Origin: UBA1268 sp965662195
GTDB taxonomy: Bacteria; Planctomycetota; Planctomycetia; Pirellulales; UBA1268
DNA: 17,887 nucleotides
Assembly (NCBI GenBank): GCA_965662195.1
Contig: CBFIHA010000076.1
Span: forward strand, 1-17,887
Direction of reading: 5' to 3'
Part shown: positions 7,033-15,072 of the stretch, piece by piece
Numbering within the stretch: the stretch's first letter is position 1
Layout of the letters: the number at the start of each line of letters is the position of its first letter
Notes under the pieces: generated by a model
The model's database searches: none
Told to the model about the DNA's origin: nothing
Seen by the model: only the letters and a program-made list of their open reading frames with translations
Position numbers and translations under genes: made by a program

Positions 7033-7641
7033 CTACATGCCGTAGGGAAAATCGGCATCCTCGGTCAGACCGCTGGCCCGAACCGAGCCCAGGGCCTTGG
7101 CATATTCCAGCAGCAGCCGGTCGGCAAACGTGATCCGCTTCTGCAGCCAGGCATCCCGTTCGCCAGCTGGCTCGGGACCGGCCAGCACGTCAGCAACATC
7201 GTGAACCAAGACATGCTCGGGGATCACCAGCAGCCGGTTGTTCTTGTAGCCGCTGGTGCGGAGTTCATTGACTGGATAGCTGCCGCCCCGCGAAGCCGAT
7301 ACTGCCACCACTAGGGCTGGCTTGTGACCGACCTCTTTGGCACTGGCAAAGAGCAGCAGGTTCTTCAGGCCCGGTGGCACCATGCCGGCCCACTCGGGCG
7401 TGACCAGCACAAAGCCGGCGGCCTCCCGCATCCGGTTGCGGATCGGCTTCCAGGCGGCCGCCAGCGGGCTATCGGGCTGCCAAAGGCTTTCATCCCAGAG
7501 CGGCAACGGATTGCCAGCCAGGTCAAGAGTGTCGATCACGAGGGTCGAATCGAGTTGCTTGAGGTCGGCCGCCACGAAGGCCGCCACGCGGCTGGACTCA
7601 CTTTGCTGCCGGTGACTGCCGACAATGATCATGATTCGCAT
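7033..7641 (-). CDS. NADPH-dependent FMN reductase (flavodoxin-like fold)
   Basis: A 202-residue cytoplasmic flavoprotein of the NADPH-dependent FMN reductase family (SsuE/ChrR/ArsH-like fold), which transfers electrons from NAD(P)H to FMN, quinones or other acceptors. The first strand and phosphate-binding loop read IIVGSHRQQSESSRVA (about residues 5-20), matching the GSxRxxSxS pattern. The second FMN loop is VTPEWAGMVPPGLKNLL (about 80-96), corresponding to the TPEYNGSxPGxLKNA signature. A glycine-rich SASRGGSYP loop at 115-123 completes the site. The ATG at 7641 has GGAG about 11 nt upstream. It lies between the phosphatase gene (81 bp upstream) and the cytochrome gene (107 bp downstream) on the same strand, so the three may be co-transcribed. 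The physiological acceptor cannot be told from sequence. Confidence 0.88.
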   Translation of the reverse strand: MRIMIIVGSHRQQSESSRVAAFVAADLKQLDSTLVIDTLDLAGNPLPLWDESLWQPDSPLAAAWKPIRNRMREAAGFVLVTPEWAGMVPPGLKNLLLFASAKEVGHKPALVVAVSASRGGSYPVNELRTSGYKNNRLLVIPEHVLVHDVADVLAGPEPAGERDAWLQKRITFADRLLLEYAKALGSVRASGLTEDADFPYGM

Positions 7642-7722
7642 GCTGCTGGTCTCCGGGTGTTGATGATTGTGCTGGCGCGGGACGAGCCGACCCGCTGGAT
7701 CAAGATCGGATCTCGCCCTGTC

Positions 7723-9981
7723 CTACCCGACCGGCTGAACCGCGACAAGCGGCGGTTCTGCCGCACCAGTCAGGTCCGGCGCAGCCGCCACCCGCTTTAC
7801 CACGACTGCGGTGAGATCGTCCTGGGCGGCAGTCGTGCCGAGGAACTCCGCCAAGCCTCGCTCGAGACTGCCCACCAGCCGGTCGGCCGTCGCCCGCCGG
7901 TGCTGCCTAATGACGTCTCCCAGTCTTTCCAGGCCAAAGGGCTGGCCGGTCGCGTCGACCGCCTCGAAGAAGCCATCGGTGATCAGCACGAAGAGGTCGC
8001 CGGGGCCGAGCTCGACCCGCCCCGCCATCACCGCCGGGGGCTGATCAAGAAAGCCGAAGGGCAGGCTTTGGGCGGGCAGCTCTTCCAGGCCGCCATCAGC
8101 CGCCCGGCAGATCAGCAGCGGGCCGTGGCCGGCACTGAGATATTCCAGCTGGCCGCTCGCCGCATCGACCACGGCAAAGCAGGCAGTCACCAGCCGCTCA
8201 GCCGGCAGGTCGGCGGCAAGCAGCTGGTGCATTGCCCCGACAACCCGGCCCAGTGGTTCCCCCCGGCCAATCAAGGCCCGAAAGAGTGCCCGAACCTCGG
8301 CCGCCACCAGCGCCGGCCCCAGTCCATGGCCGGTGACATCGGCAATCGCGACCGCCAGCCGCCCATCCGGCAGCGGCACAAAGTCGTAGAAATCGCCACC
8401 CGTCTGGGCGGCTGGCCGGCTGCAGCCGGCCAGTTCAAAGCCGGGAAGGTCGGGCGGTCGCCGGGGCAGCAGCCCCTTTTGAATCTGGTGGGCAATCTGC
8501 AACTCCTGCTCAAGCTGCCGCTTTTCCTCACGGGCAATTTCTTCACGGGAGACGGCGGCCGAGATGGCCACATCACGGTCGGCAAACAAGGCGGCAAACA
8601 GCAGTGAAAGAATCGCGACGATCCAGGTCACATCAAACTCGCCCTTCAGGAAGCTGCTGTCGGCGGTCAGTTTGATCTGCCAGTCGAGCCAGGCCAGCGG
8701 CAGCCGCCCCGTCCACTGCAGTTTCCCGACGCCGGGCAGTCTCCCCGTCGATGGTTCAGCAGCCTGGAACTCACCTGCCCAAAGAACAAGCCCAAGTGGC
8801 AGGCTCGGGATCGCCTGCTCCAGCAGCCGTTGTTGGTCGAGCCCGGCGACCAGACAGTCAGCAACCGATGACTGGGCATCACCACCGCCGGGTACAGCCA
8901 GCAGCAGGCCGGTCGGCTGCGTCGCGGGATGCTGCAGCAGCCGTTGAGGCTGTTCGGCCAGGAGATTGCCAGAGTCAACCGCGGCTTGGGCCAATGCCGC
9001 GGCGGCTGCTGGTAGGCCAGCGGCTACGGTGGCGTCCGACCGCGATTCGATGAGCAGCTGATCGGCAGCGATGTCGGCCGGCCCCGGCGGCTGCCACCAG
9101 GCCAGCAGGTCCGCGTCAGCGGTGCCACGCAGCCACTGCCGGGCCACTGCCGGGAAAAGTTCGGTCGGTTGGTCACTGTTTTCAAGCCGTGGCCGCGTTA
9201 GCCGCAAGCCTTCCGCCCGCAGCTGCAGCTGATCGGCCAGCCGGACGAGAGCGAGTTCTCCTTCATTGGCGAGCTGTCGGAGCCGGGCGGCCTGCTCCCA
9301 GCGGCTTGCCCCGGCAAAGGCGACCATCACCAGCGCGAAAATCGTCAGCATCTTGAACAGCACCCGGCGGTTTCCCACCCGCCAGAAGTCACCTCCCCCT
9401 GCCAGCAGGACGAGGGTCAAGGGTGCGAAGATGAAGACCCCGAGCGTGTCACCGACATACCACTTCCAGCCCTCGTAGGGCAGTTCGGTCGGGGGCACAA
9501 AGCCGGCAAGGCCGAGGCATGCCGCCCCCACCGCCGCCGAAATGACGCAGGCGACGCCGCCCCCGACGATGAGGAAGCCGAACAGCTGCCGCTCGAAGGC
9601 GAGCTCCCGCCAGGTGTCTCCGGTCCAGCGTTTCACCAGGGTCGCCGCCGCCGCTGCTTGGGCAGCGGCACCGACAGCAAAGCCGGTCGCCAGCATCAAC
9701 TGCACCGGCGGCCAGCCGCAGCCCTCATACCAACAGCGGACCATGTGCATGAAGAATTGGCCGACGCACGTCGCAACGACTGCCGGCCAGCCGTACCAGA
9801 GCACCGTGGCCAAGGCGAACCCGGCCGCTGGAAAGAGCGGGCTGGCCGTACTGGGCGGAATGGCCAGTTGCAGGCCGACCAGCCCCATCACCAGGTAGAT
9901 CACGGCCAGCTGGCTCACGGTGCGGACAACCGGTCTGGCTGCTGCCACCCCTCCGCCCGACGCTTGCGACCGAACCTGCAT
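7723..9981 (-). CDS. Membrane sensor phosphatase: MASE1 domain, extracytoplasmic sensor, SpoIIE/RsbU-type PP2C
   Basis: A 752-residue inner-membrane receptor phosphatase. Residues about 20-225 are a multi-helix MASE1-like sensor (SPLFPAAGFALATVLWYG and EGWKWYVGDTLGVFIFAPLT are typical). Residues about 226-450 form an extracytoplasmic domain of CHASE-like position. A transmembrane helix spans about 451-468 and a Glu-rich coiled-coil linker 475-500 (EEIAREEKRQLEQELQIAHQ). The C-terminal PP2C domain of the SpoIIE/RsbU class carries its metal-binding motifs: GGDFYDF (528-534), ADVTGHG (547-553), ITDGFFE (667-673) and DDLTAVVVK (721-729). Such enzymes dephosphorylate STAS anti-anti-sigma proteins after sensing a signal. 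Its start ATG overlaps the stop of the upstream STAS gene by one base (TGATG), which implies translational coupling and a shared pathway. No kinase or anti-sigma gene is adjacent. Confidence 0.92.
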   Translation of the reverse strand: MQVRSQASGGGVAAARPVVRTVSQLAVIYLVMGLVGLQLAIPPSTASPLFPAAGFALATVLWYGWPAVVATCVGQFFMHMVRCWYEGCGWPPVQLMLATGFAVGAAAQAAAAATLVKRWTGDTWRELAFERQLFGFLIVGGGVACVISAAVGAACLGLAGFVPPTELPYEGWKWYVGDTLGVFIFAPLTLVLLAGGGDFWRVGNRRVLFKMLTIFALVMVAFAGASRWEQAARLRQLANEGELALVRLADQLQLRAEGLRLTRPRLENSDQPTELFPAVARQWLRGTADADLLAWWQPPGPADIAADQLLIESRSDATVAAGLPAAAAALAQAAVDSGNLLAEQPQRLLQHPATQPTGLLLAVPGGGDAQSSVADCLVAGLDQQRLLEQAIPSLPLGLVLWAGEFQAAEPSTGRLPGVGKLQWTGRLPLAWLDWQIKLTADSSFLKGEFDVTWIVAILSLLFAALFADRDVAISAAVSREEIAREEKRQLEQELQIAHQIQKGLLPRRPPDLPGFELAGCSRPAAQTGGDFYDFVPLPDGRLAVAIADVTGHGLGPALVAAEVRALFRALIGRGEPLGRVVGAMHQLLAADLPAERLVTACFAVVDAASGQLEYLSAGHGPLLICRAADGGLEELPAQSLPFGFLDQPPAVMAGRVELGPGDLFVLITDGFFEAVDATGQPFGLERLGDVIRQHRRATADRLVGSLERGLAEFLGTTAAQDDLTAVVVKRVAAAPDLTGAAEPPLVAVQPVG

Positions 9982-10331
9982 CAGAAGTCGGCGAGGGCCA
10001 TCTGCCGGTCCGGAGCGATTTGAAACAGCGTGTCGATCCGAGTGAATCGCAGCACCTCGGCAATTTCAGGCCGCACGTTGCACAATCGCAGCACACCGTC
10101 GCGGGTTGCGAGGGCTCGATACAGATCCCGCAGCAGGGTGATGGCGGCACTGGAGATCAGCGTCACGCCGGAAAAGTCGATGAGGATCTTTGGTGGATCA
10201 GCAGCAATGACGCACTGCACGAGTTCGTCACGGATCGAGTCGAGTTCCGGCCCATCCACGATTCGTGACAGGGAGAAGCTGACCGTGCTGACGTCACCTT
10301 CACGACCAACCTGAAGATAGTGCTGTGCCAT
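9981..10331 (-). CDS. STAS-domain anti-anti-sigma factor (SpoIIAA/RsbV-like)
   Basis: A 116-residue single STAS domain. The segment ILIDFSGVTLISSAAITLLR (about residues 49-68) is the conserved strand-helix carrying the phosphorylatable serine. Aligned with the DSSG motif of SpoIIAA, S61 is the likely site, with Ala-Ala replacing Ser-Gly after it. The rest follows the fold: an N-terminal beta strand (VSTVSF), the helix DSIRDELVQCV and the final FTRIDTLFQI. The family binds and is phosphorylated by an anti-sigma kinase and is reset by a PP2C phosphatase, and that phosphatase is encoded immediately downstream with a 1-nt overlap. The ATG at 10331 lacks an obvious Shine-Dalgarno. The target sigma factor or other effector is not in the window. 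Confidence 0.9.
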   Translation of the reverse strand: MAQHYLQVGREGDVSTVSFSLSRIVDGPELDSIRDELVQCVIAADPPKILIDFSGVTLISSAAITLLRDLYRALATRDGVLRLCNVRPEIAEVLRFTRIDTLFQIAPDRQMALADF

Positions 10332-10409
10332 GGATCAATGTGAATGCAGAAACTGAAACGAGGGTGAAATCGTCCCGAACCGTATCCCTGGTGAGAACCG
10401 ACGGCCGGA

Positions 10410-10601
10410 GTCTAGCAGACTGCGGAGAAAGTCTGCCGCCGCAGGAGAAGGCAACCGGCAACGCCGGAAACCCACGGCACTTCCGGGAGGTGCCCACGTG
10501 GGCCATCGTTCGCCCGCAGGCGTGGACAAGGGTCATCCCTGGCTTTTGCCACGGACAGTTGGGCCACGAAAACCCGCGAGCGTCGAGAGCCCGGCTTTTT
10601 T
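10410..10601. other. Inverted-repeat-rich divergent intergenic segment, possible structured RNA
   Basis: The 376-bp gap between the STAS gene and the M20 hydrolase gene holds no convincing ORF. It carries a run of inverted repeats: GCAGACT/AGTCTGC (10415-10436, 8-nt loop); CCGGC/GCCGG (10455-10467, 3-nt loop); CCCACGGCAC with GTGC and CGTGGG (10471-10502, a 10-bp stem with a 3-nt bulge), overlapping a perfect palindrome GCCCACGTGGGC (10492-10503); and CGTGG/CCACG around AGGG/CCCT (10521-10553). A run of six T at 10596-10601 follows a GC-rich segment. On the plus strand this could be a leader RNA of the hydrolase gene at 10709 or a small RNA. No known riboswitch consensus was recognised, and GC-rich DNA makes chance stems common. 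Confidence 0.3.
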
Positions 10602-10708
10602 ACGGGAACCGACCGAAGTCTCCCCTTACTGCGTAAGATACAAAGGTAGCACGGCAGAGGGACCGCACCGGGGAGGACGGCCCTGGCCGCTTTTCTGGAG
10701 CCGATCCG

Positions 10709-11965
10709 ATGCCGCTGCCCGACGCACAGTTCACCGCTTGGATCGACAGCCAGCAGGAGCGGCTGCTGAAGCTGGTGACTGACTGGGCAATGATCAGTTC
10801 GCACAGCCTCGATCCAGCCGGGCTGGGCAGGATGCGGGCCCGGTTGCTTGAGGACTTCGCACCGCTCGGCCGGCTCGCAGGGAAAGCGGCTGGTCGACGG
10901 CTGGTGGTGGATGCCGGCGGCAACAAAGTGTCCGAGCCGGTTGGTGAAATTTTGTCGCTGCGGCACGAGGCTGCTACTGGGCCACGGGTGCTGCTGGCGA
11001 TCCATTACGACACTGTCTATCCCGCTAACGCCCAGCCGCGGAGCGTCAGCCTGAGTGACGATAGCCGGCTGCTGCGAGGGCCAGGTGTCACCGACGCCAA
11101 GGGCGGGCTGGCCGTACTCCTGATCGCCCTGGAAGCCTTTCAGCGATTTGGGCAGACCGACCGCCTCAGCTGGGAAGTTTTCCTGAACGCTGATGAAGAA
11201 CTCGGCTCGCCCGGTTCGGCCGAGGCTCTGGCCGCAGCGGCCGGCCGCAACGACCTCGGTCTGCTGTTCGAGCCCGCCCTCGACGAGAGCGGCAGCCTCG
11301 CCGGCCCCCGCAAAGGCTCGGCGAATCTGGATATTGTGGTGCGCGGCCGGGCCGCCCATGCCGGCCGGCACTTTGCCGACGGCCGCAACGCCGTTGTCGC
11401 CGCGGCTGAACTGGCTGCCACGATTGACCGGCTCAACGTCGAAACGGGTGATGCCACTTTCAATGTCGCCGCCATCGACGGCGGCGCGGCGGTCAACGTC
11501 ATCCCCGATCTTGCCATCCTGCGGCTGAACATCCGCGTCGGCACCGCCACCACCGCCGACTGGGCCATTGATCAGGTCCGCGAACTCGTTGCTGACACGA
11601 ACCGCCGCGACGGAATCACGGCGTTGCTGCACGGTGGTTTTCACTGCCCGCCGCGTCCGGTCGATCCGCCGATGCAGCAGCTGCTTGATCAGGTGACCCG
11701 CTGCGGCGAGCAGCTCAACCTGTCGATCACCAGCCGGCCAACGGGCGGCGTCTGCGACGGCAACAAGCTGGCCGCCGCCGGCCTGCCCACCGTCGACACC
11801 CTCGGCGTCCGTGGCGGCGGGATCCACAGCCCGAATGAATATCTGATTGTCGAAAGCCTCACCGAACGGGCCAAGCTGACCGCCTGCCTGCTGGCCGGCC
11901 TGGCCGACGGGTCGCTGGCCTGGACGGCGGGTGAGAGAGAAGCGAAGTGCTCCGTGAAGGCATGA
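10709..11965 (+). CDS. M20-family amidohydrolase, carboxypeptidase G2/DapE-like; candidate succinylglutamate desuccinylase
   Basis: A 418-residue cytoplasmic metallohydrolase of family M20 (carboxypeptidase G2, ArgE and DapE relatives), which cleave N-acyl amino acids or C-terminal residues. Metal ligands and catalytic residues appear in order: H99-x-D101 (AIHYDTVYP), D129 (GVTDAKGG), E163/E164 (ADEELGS), E188 (LFEPA) and H373 (GGGIHSPNEY). The dimerisation-domain RGRAAHAGR (H217) is typical. GGAG lies 8 nt before the ATG. It is the first gene of a plus-strand run followed by an aminotransferase, AstA and AstD. The classical last step of that pathway, removal of succinate from N2-succinylglutamate, is done by AstE (family M14-like). 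Here an M20 enzyme sits in its place, so the same reaction is a reasonable but unproven guess. It is not closely similar to the other M20 protein in the window, at 4915. Confidence 0.85.
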   Translation: MPLPDAQFTAWIDSQQERLLKLVTDWAMISSHSLDPAGLGRMRARLLEDFAPLGRLAGKAAGRRLVVDAGGNKVSEPVGEILSLRHEAATGPRVLLAIHYDTVYPANAQPRSVSLSDDSRLLRGPGVTDAKGGLAVLLIALEAFQRFGQTDRLSWEVFLNADEELGSPGSAEALAAAAGRNDLGLLFEPALDESGSLAGPRKGSANLDIVVRGRAAHAGRHFADGRNAVVAAAELAATIDRLNVETGDATFNVAAIDGGAAVNVIPDLAILRLNIRVGTATTADWAIDQVRELVADTNRRDGITALLHGGFHCPPRPVDPPMQQLLDQVTRCGEQLNLSITSRPTGGVCDGNKLAAAGLPTVDTLGVRGGGIHSPNEYLIVESLTERAKLTACLLAGLADGSLAWTAGEREAKCSVKA

Positions 11966-12056
11966 AGAACACGCGGGAGGAACGGCAGATGTTCAGCGAG
12001 ACCGTTCGGTTCATTCAACGAAAAATTGAGAGATTACAGAAGTTCCCGGTGCGTGG

Positions 12057-12484
12057 TTTGATGGTCCGCTTCGCGAAGCCGAATGCTGGGAAGCCCGAGG
12101 CGCGAGCCGAGGGAATACGGTTCGGGGGTACAAAACGCCGTTTCCCTCAGCTTGCGCTTCGGGCTTTGAAGCAAGGGAGACGCGGGCCGTCCGCGGGGGG
12201 CCGAGCGGGAAGGCACGACGCAGAAGAGATCCGGCCCGTGCCTGGGATGCCAGGCCGGGAGGCACGAGACAGCGGAGATGCGCCCGTGCCTCGAAGCCCG
12301 AAGCGCAAGCTGAGGGAATGCGGATGGCCGCACGTACAAGGCCTGCACTATCCCTCGCCGGTGAGGTTGGATGGTCCGCTTCGCGAACCCGGATGCTGCG
12401 AAGCCCGAGCCGCGAGCCGAGGGAATACGGTTCGGGGTGCAAAACGCCGTTTCCCTCAGCTTGCGCTTCGGGCTTTGAAGCAGG
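12057..12484. repeat. REP-like composite element D, between hydrolase and aminotransferase
   Basis: Two direct copies of a head module, beginning TTTGATGGTCCGC (12057) and TTGGATGGTCCGC (12367), each run about 115 bp through a degenerate inverted core (12090-12113; 12400-12423) into a near-perfect forward core (12144-12172; 12453-12481). Between them, degenerate 36-bp-type units (AGCGGAGATGCGCCCGTGCC) lead to an inverted core at 12292-12316. The order is head, forward core, units, inverted core, head, forward core. The two heads are about 90 percent identical by eye. The last forward core ends 78 bp before the aminotransferase start, so any readthrough from the hydrolase gene must cross this structured DNA. 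Confidence 0.85.
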
Positions 12485-12559
12485 GGAGGTTTTTTGCCGG
12501 GAGCGGCAAAGCCGCACCATCAAAGCTCTGCTGGGGATCCTGCCGCGAGGAGAAGATCG

Positions 12560-13996
12560 ATGATTGTTCAGTCTGACAACGCGATCCGTGACAAGCTGGC
12601 TGCTGAGGCCCTGCGGGACGACCCGCGGGTGGCTGAGGCTCGCCGGCTTTTGCAGACGACCGTCGCAGCGCACCAGCACAACCTGACCGGCGTGCGGCCG
12701 CCGCGGGCTGAGCGGCGGATTGCCTACCAGCAATTGCTCGACCAGTTCGCTGCGGCCCGCGGCGGCGGATTGTTCTATCCATATATAGGGAGCGGCCTCG
12801 GCCGCGGGCCGCTAGTCGAGCTGGCCGACGGCAGCGTGAAGTTCGACATGATCGGCGGGATCGGGGTGCACATCATGGGCCATAACCACCCGGCACTGCT
12901 GGCCGCCGGCATCGATGCTGCCCTGGCCGACACCGTCATGCAGGGCAACCTGCAGCAGAACGTCGAGTCAGCCGCCCTGCTCCGCCGCCTGCTTGATGCC
13001 GCCGCCGCCACCGGAGCCGAGTTGCCCCACTGCTTTCTTTCGACCAGCGGAGCAATGGCCAATGAAAACGCCCTCAAGATTGCCCTGCAAAAGAACCATC
13101 CGGCCGACCGGGTGCTGGCTTTCGAGCGGTGCTTCATGGGCCGGACCCTGGCCATGGCCGCGATCACCGACAAGCCGGCCTACCGGGACGGCCTGCCACT
13201 GGCTCTCAATGTTGACTATGTGCCCTTCTTCGACTCGGCCGATCCCGAGGGCAGCACGCGGCGGGCGGTCGCCGTGCTGCAGGCCCACCTGGCCCGGCAC
13301 CCCGGCCGCCATGCGGTGATGTGCCTGGAAATGGTGCAGGGTGAAGGGGGCTGCAACCCGGGCAGTCCGGCCTTCTTCGCGGCGCTGGTTGCCGTGCTGC
13401 GGGAGGCGGGTGTGGCGATCTTCGTCGATGAGGTCCAGACCTTCGGCCGGCTGGAACGGCTGTTCGCCTTTGAGCAGTTCGGTCTGGCCGCGGATGTCGA
13501 TCTGGTCACGATCGGCAAGCTCAGCCAGGTCTGTGCCACCTTCTTCCGCGGCAGCTTCACCCCGCGGCCCGGCCTGCTCAGCCAGACCTTCACCGCCGCC
13601 ACCGCGGCCATCTTCGCCGGTCACGCTGTCGTGCAGGAACTGCAAACCGGCAACTACTACGGCCCCGCCGGCCGCATCGCCGCCATCCACCGTCGCTTTG
13701 TCAGCCACCTCGAGGCGATTGCCCACCGGCACCCTGGCCTGATCAGCGGGCCGTTCGGCGCCGGTGGCATGATCGCCTTCCAGGCCTGCGACGGTGATGC
13801 AGCCCGCACCAAGCGGCTGCTGGCCGCCCTCTTCGATGCCGGCGTGATCGCCTTTGCCGCCGGGGCGAACCCAACCCGGGTGCGGTTCCTGCCGCCGGTG
13901 GCCGCCATCCGCGATGCCGACATCGACACCGTCTGCGAACTGCTCGAGCAGGTGCTGCCGGCAGCGGCCAACCGGCCACCGGAGGCCGGCCCATGA
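12560..13996 (+). CDS. Class III PLP-dependent aminotransferase, candidate succinylornithine transaminase
   Basis: A 478-residue cytoplasmic enzyme of the class III (ornithine/acetylornithine) aminotransferase fold. The ATG at 12560 has GAGGAG 7 nt upstream; upstream in-frame sequence is repeat DNA and was excluded. Visible motifs: a glycine-rich cofactor loop STSGAMANENALKIA (161-175), Asp290 that pairs with the PLP ring (AIFVDEVQTFGR) and Lys320 that binds PLP (DLVTIGKLSQV). The protein is longer than AstC (about 406 residues) because of an N-terminal extension of about 65 residues before the conserved FYPYIGSGLG. The segment after the PLP lysine is divergent (LSQVCATFFRG). Its stop overlaps the AstA start by 4 nt (ATGA). 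In the AST route it would convert N2-succinylornithine and 2-oxoglutarate to succinylglutamate semialdehyde and glutamate. Family assignment is firm; substrate is from context. Confidence 0.85.
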   Translation: MIVQSDNAIRDKLAAEALRDDPRVAEARRLLQTTVAAHQHNLTGVRPPRAERRIAYQQLLDQFAAARGGGLFYPYIGSGLGRGPLVELADGSVKFDMIGGIGVHIMGHNHPALLAAGIDAALADTVMQGNLQQNVESAALLRRLLDAAAATGAELPHCFLSTSGAMANENALKIALQKNHPADRVLAFERCFMGRTLAMAAITDKPAYRDGLPLALNVDYVPFFDSADPEGSTRRAVAVLQAHLARHPGRHAVMCLEMVQGEGGCNPGSPAFFAALVAVLREAGVAIFVDEVQTFGRLERLFAFEQFGLAADVDLVTIGKLSQVCATFFRGSFTPRPGLLSQTFTAATAAIFAGHAVVQELQTGNYYGPAGRIAAIHRRFVSHLEAIAHRHPGLISGPFGAGGMIAFQACDGDAARTKRLLAALFDAGVIAFAAGANPTRVRFLPPVAAIRDADIDTVCELLEQVLPAAANRPPEAGP

Positions 13997-15027
13997 ATCT
14001 CATCCGCCCCGTCGCCGAAACCGACCTCGCCGACCTGCTCGAGCTGGCCGGCCAGACCTCGTTTGGCCTCACGACCCTGCCGCGGGACGCCGACTATCTG
14101 CGGCAGCGGATCGCCGAATCAGCAGAGGGCTTCCGCCGGCTGGCTGACGGCCGGCCCCGCGGCGAAGCGTATCTGCTGGTGATGGAGGACACGGCGACGG
14201 GCAAGGTGCTCGGCACGGCCGGCATTGTCTCGAAGGTCGGCGGCTTTGACCCCTTCTGGGCTTACGAGATCGAGACCTCGGTGCACGAGTCAAAAGATCT
14301 TGGCATCCGCAAGGAGATTCGGACGCTCCACCTGGTCAAGGAACACGACGGCCCATGTGAGATCGGCAGCATGTTCCTGCACCCGGCGGCCCGGGGCCGG
14401 GGGGTCGGCCGGACGCTGTCGCTGGCCCGGTTTCTGTTCATCGCCGAACACCCACAGAGCTTTGACGAAACCGTGATCGCCGAGATGCGGGGGGTGATCG
14501 ACGATCGCGGCCACAGCGATTTCTGGGACGCAGTCGGCAAGCACTTTTTCGAGATCGACTTTCCCAAGGCCGACTACCTGAGCATTCTTAACAAGCGGTT
14601 CATCGCCGATTTGATGCCACAGCATCCGATCTACATCCCCCTGCTGCCGGCAGCGGCACAGGCGGTGATCGGCCAGGTGCATGAGCAGACCAGGCCAGCG
14701 TTGCGGATCCTCGAGCGGGAGGGCTTTGGGTTCACCGGCATGGTCGACATCTTCGAAGCCGGGCCGATCGTCAGCTGCTCCCGCGACGAGCTGCGGCTGG
14801 TGCGGAGGAGCCGGCAGGTGCTGGTGGCAGCTGTGGTCGAGCAGATGACGGAAGCTCCGACTCATTTGGTTGCCAGCGGCCGGCCCGACATGCCGTTCTG
14901 CTGTTGTGGGACAACCTGCACCGAGATCGCTGAGGGCATCAGCCTGCCACAAGACGCCGCCGCTGCCCTCAGCGTGCGGGTGGGCGACACGGTTCGCATC
15001 GGCAGCCTGCGGGAGGAGCAACGATGA
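13993..15027 (+). CDS. astA: Arginine N-succinyltransferase
   Basis: A 344-residue acyltransferase, the same length as Escherichia coli AstA, catalysing the first step of the ammonia-producing arginine succinyltransferase pathway: succinyl-CoA plus L-arginine gives N2-succinylarginine. The fold is GNAT-related. Family hallmarks seen are the N-terminal IRPVAETDLADLLELA, LHPAARGRGVGRTLSLARFL (about residues 132-151), AEMRGVIDDRGHSDFWDAVG (about 163-182), LMPQHPIYIPLLP, AVIGQVHEQTRPALRILERE and DIFEAGPIVSC. The start overlaps the aminotransferase stop, indicating translational coupling and shared expression. The C-terminal region contains an unusual Cys cluster, FCCCGTTC (about residues 301-308). 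I found no AstB-type dihydrolase in the window, so the next enzyme of the pathway must be encoded elsewhere. Confidence 0.95.
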   Translation: MNLIRPVAETDLADLLELAGQTSFGLTTLPRDADYLRQRIAESAEGFRRLADGRPRGEAYLLVMEDTATGKVLGTAGIVSKVGGFDPFWAYEIETSVHESKDLGIRKEIRTLHLVKEHDGPCEIGSMFLHPAARGRGVGRTLSLARFLFIAEHPQSFDETVIAEMRGVIDDRGHSDFWDAVGKHFFEIDFPKADYLSILNKRFIADLMPQHPIYIPLLPAAAQAVIGQVHEQTRPALRILEREGFGFTGMVDIFEAGPIVSCSRDELRLVRRSRQVLVAAVVEQMTEAPTHLVASGRPDMPFCCCGTTCTEIAEGISLPQDAAAALSVRVGDTVRIGSLREEQR

Positions 15028-15072
15028 CAGTGCCACAACAACATCCGCGCAGGGAAACCATCGGGGCAAGTT

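Noticed and set aside
7677..7695. Terminator after the phosphatase gene (GCGGG/CCCGC)
   Set aside because: Only a 5-bp stem with a 9-nt loop and no T-run on the minus strand; chance is likely in this GC content.
10410..10601. Known riboswitch such as cobalamin or SAM class
   Set aside because: None of the conserved boxes I know could be found on either strand, so only an unclassified structured segment is noted.
12490..12535. Intrinsic terminator (T6 with TTTGCC/GGCAAA and GCGGC/GCCGC stems) before the aminotransferase gene
   Set aside because: On the plus strand the T-run precedes the stems, and on the minus strand the stem is followed by A not T.
12011..12733. 240-residue minus-strand ORF over element D
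   Set aside because: Made of translated repeat cores and overlaps the true start of the aminotransferase gene on the other strand.
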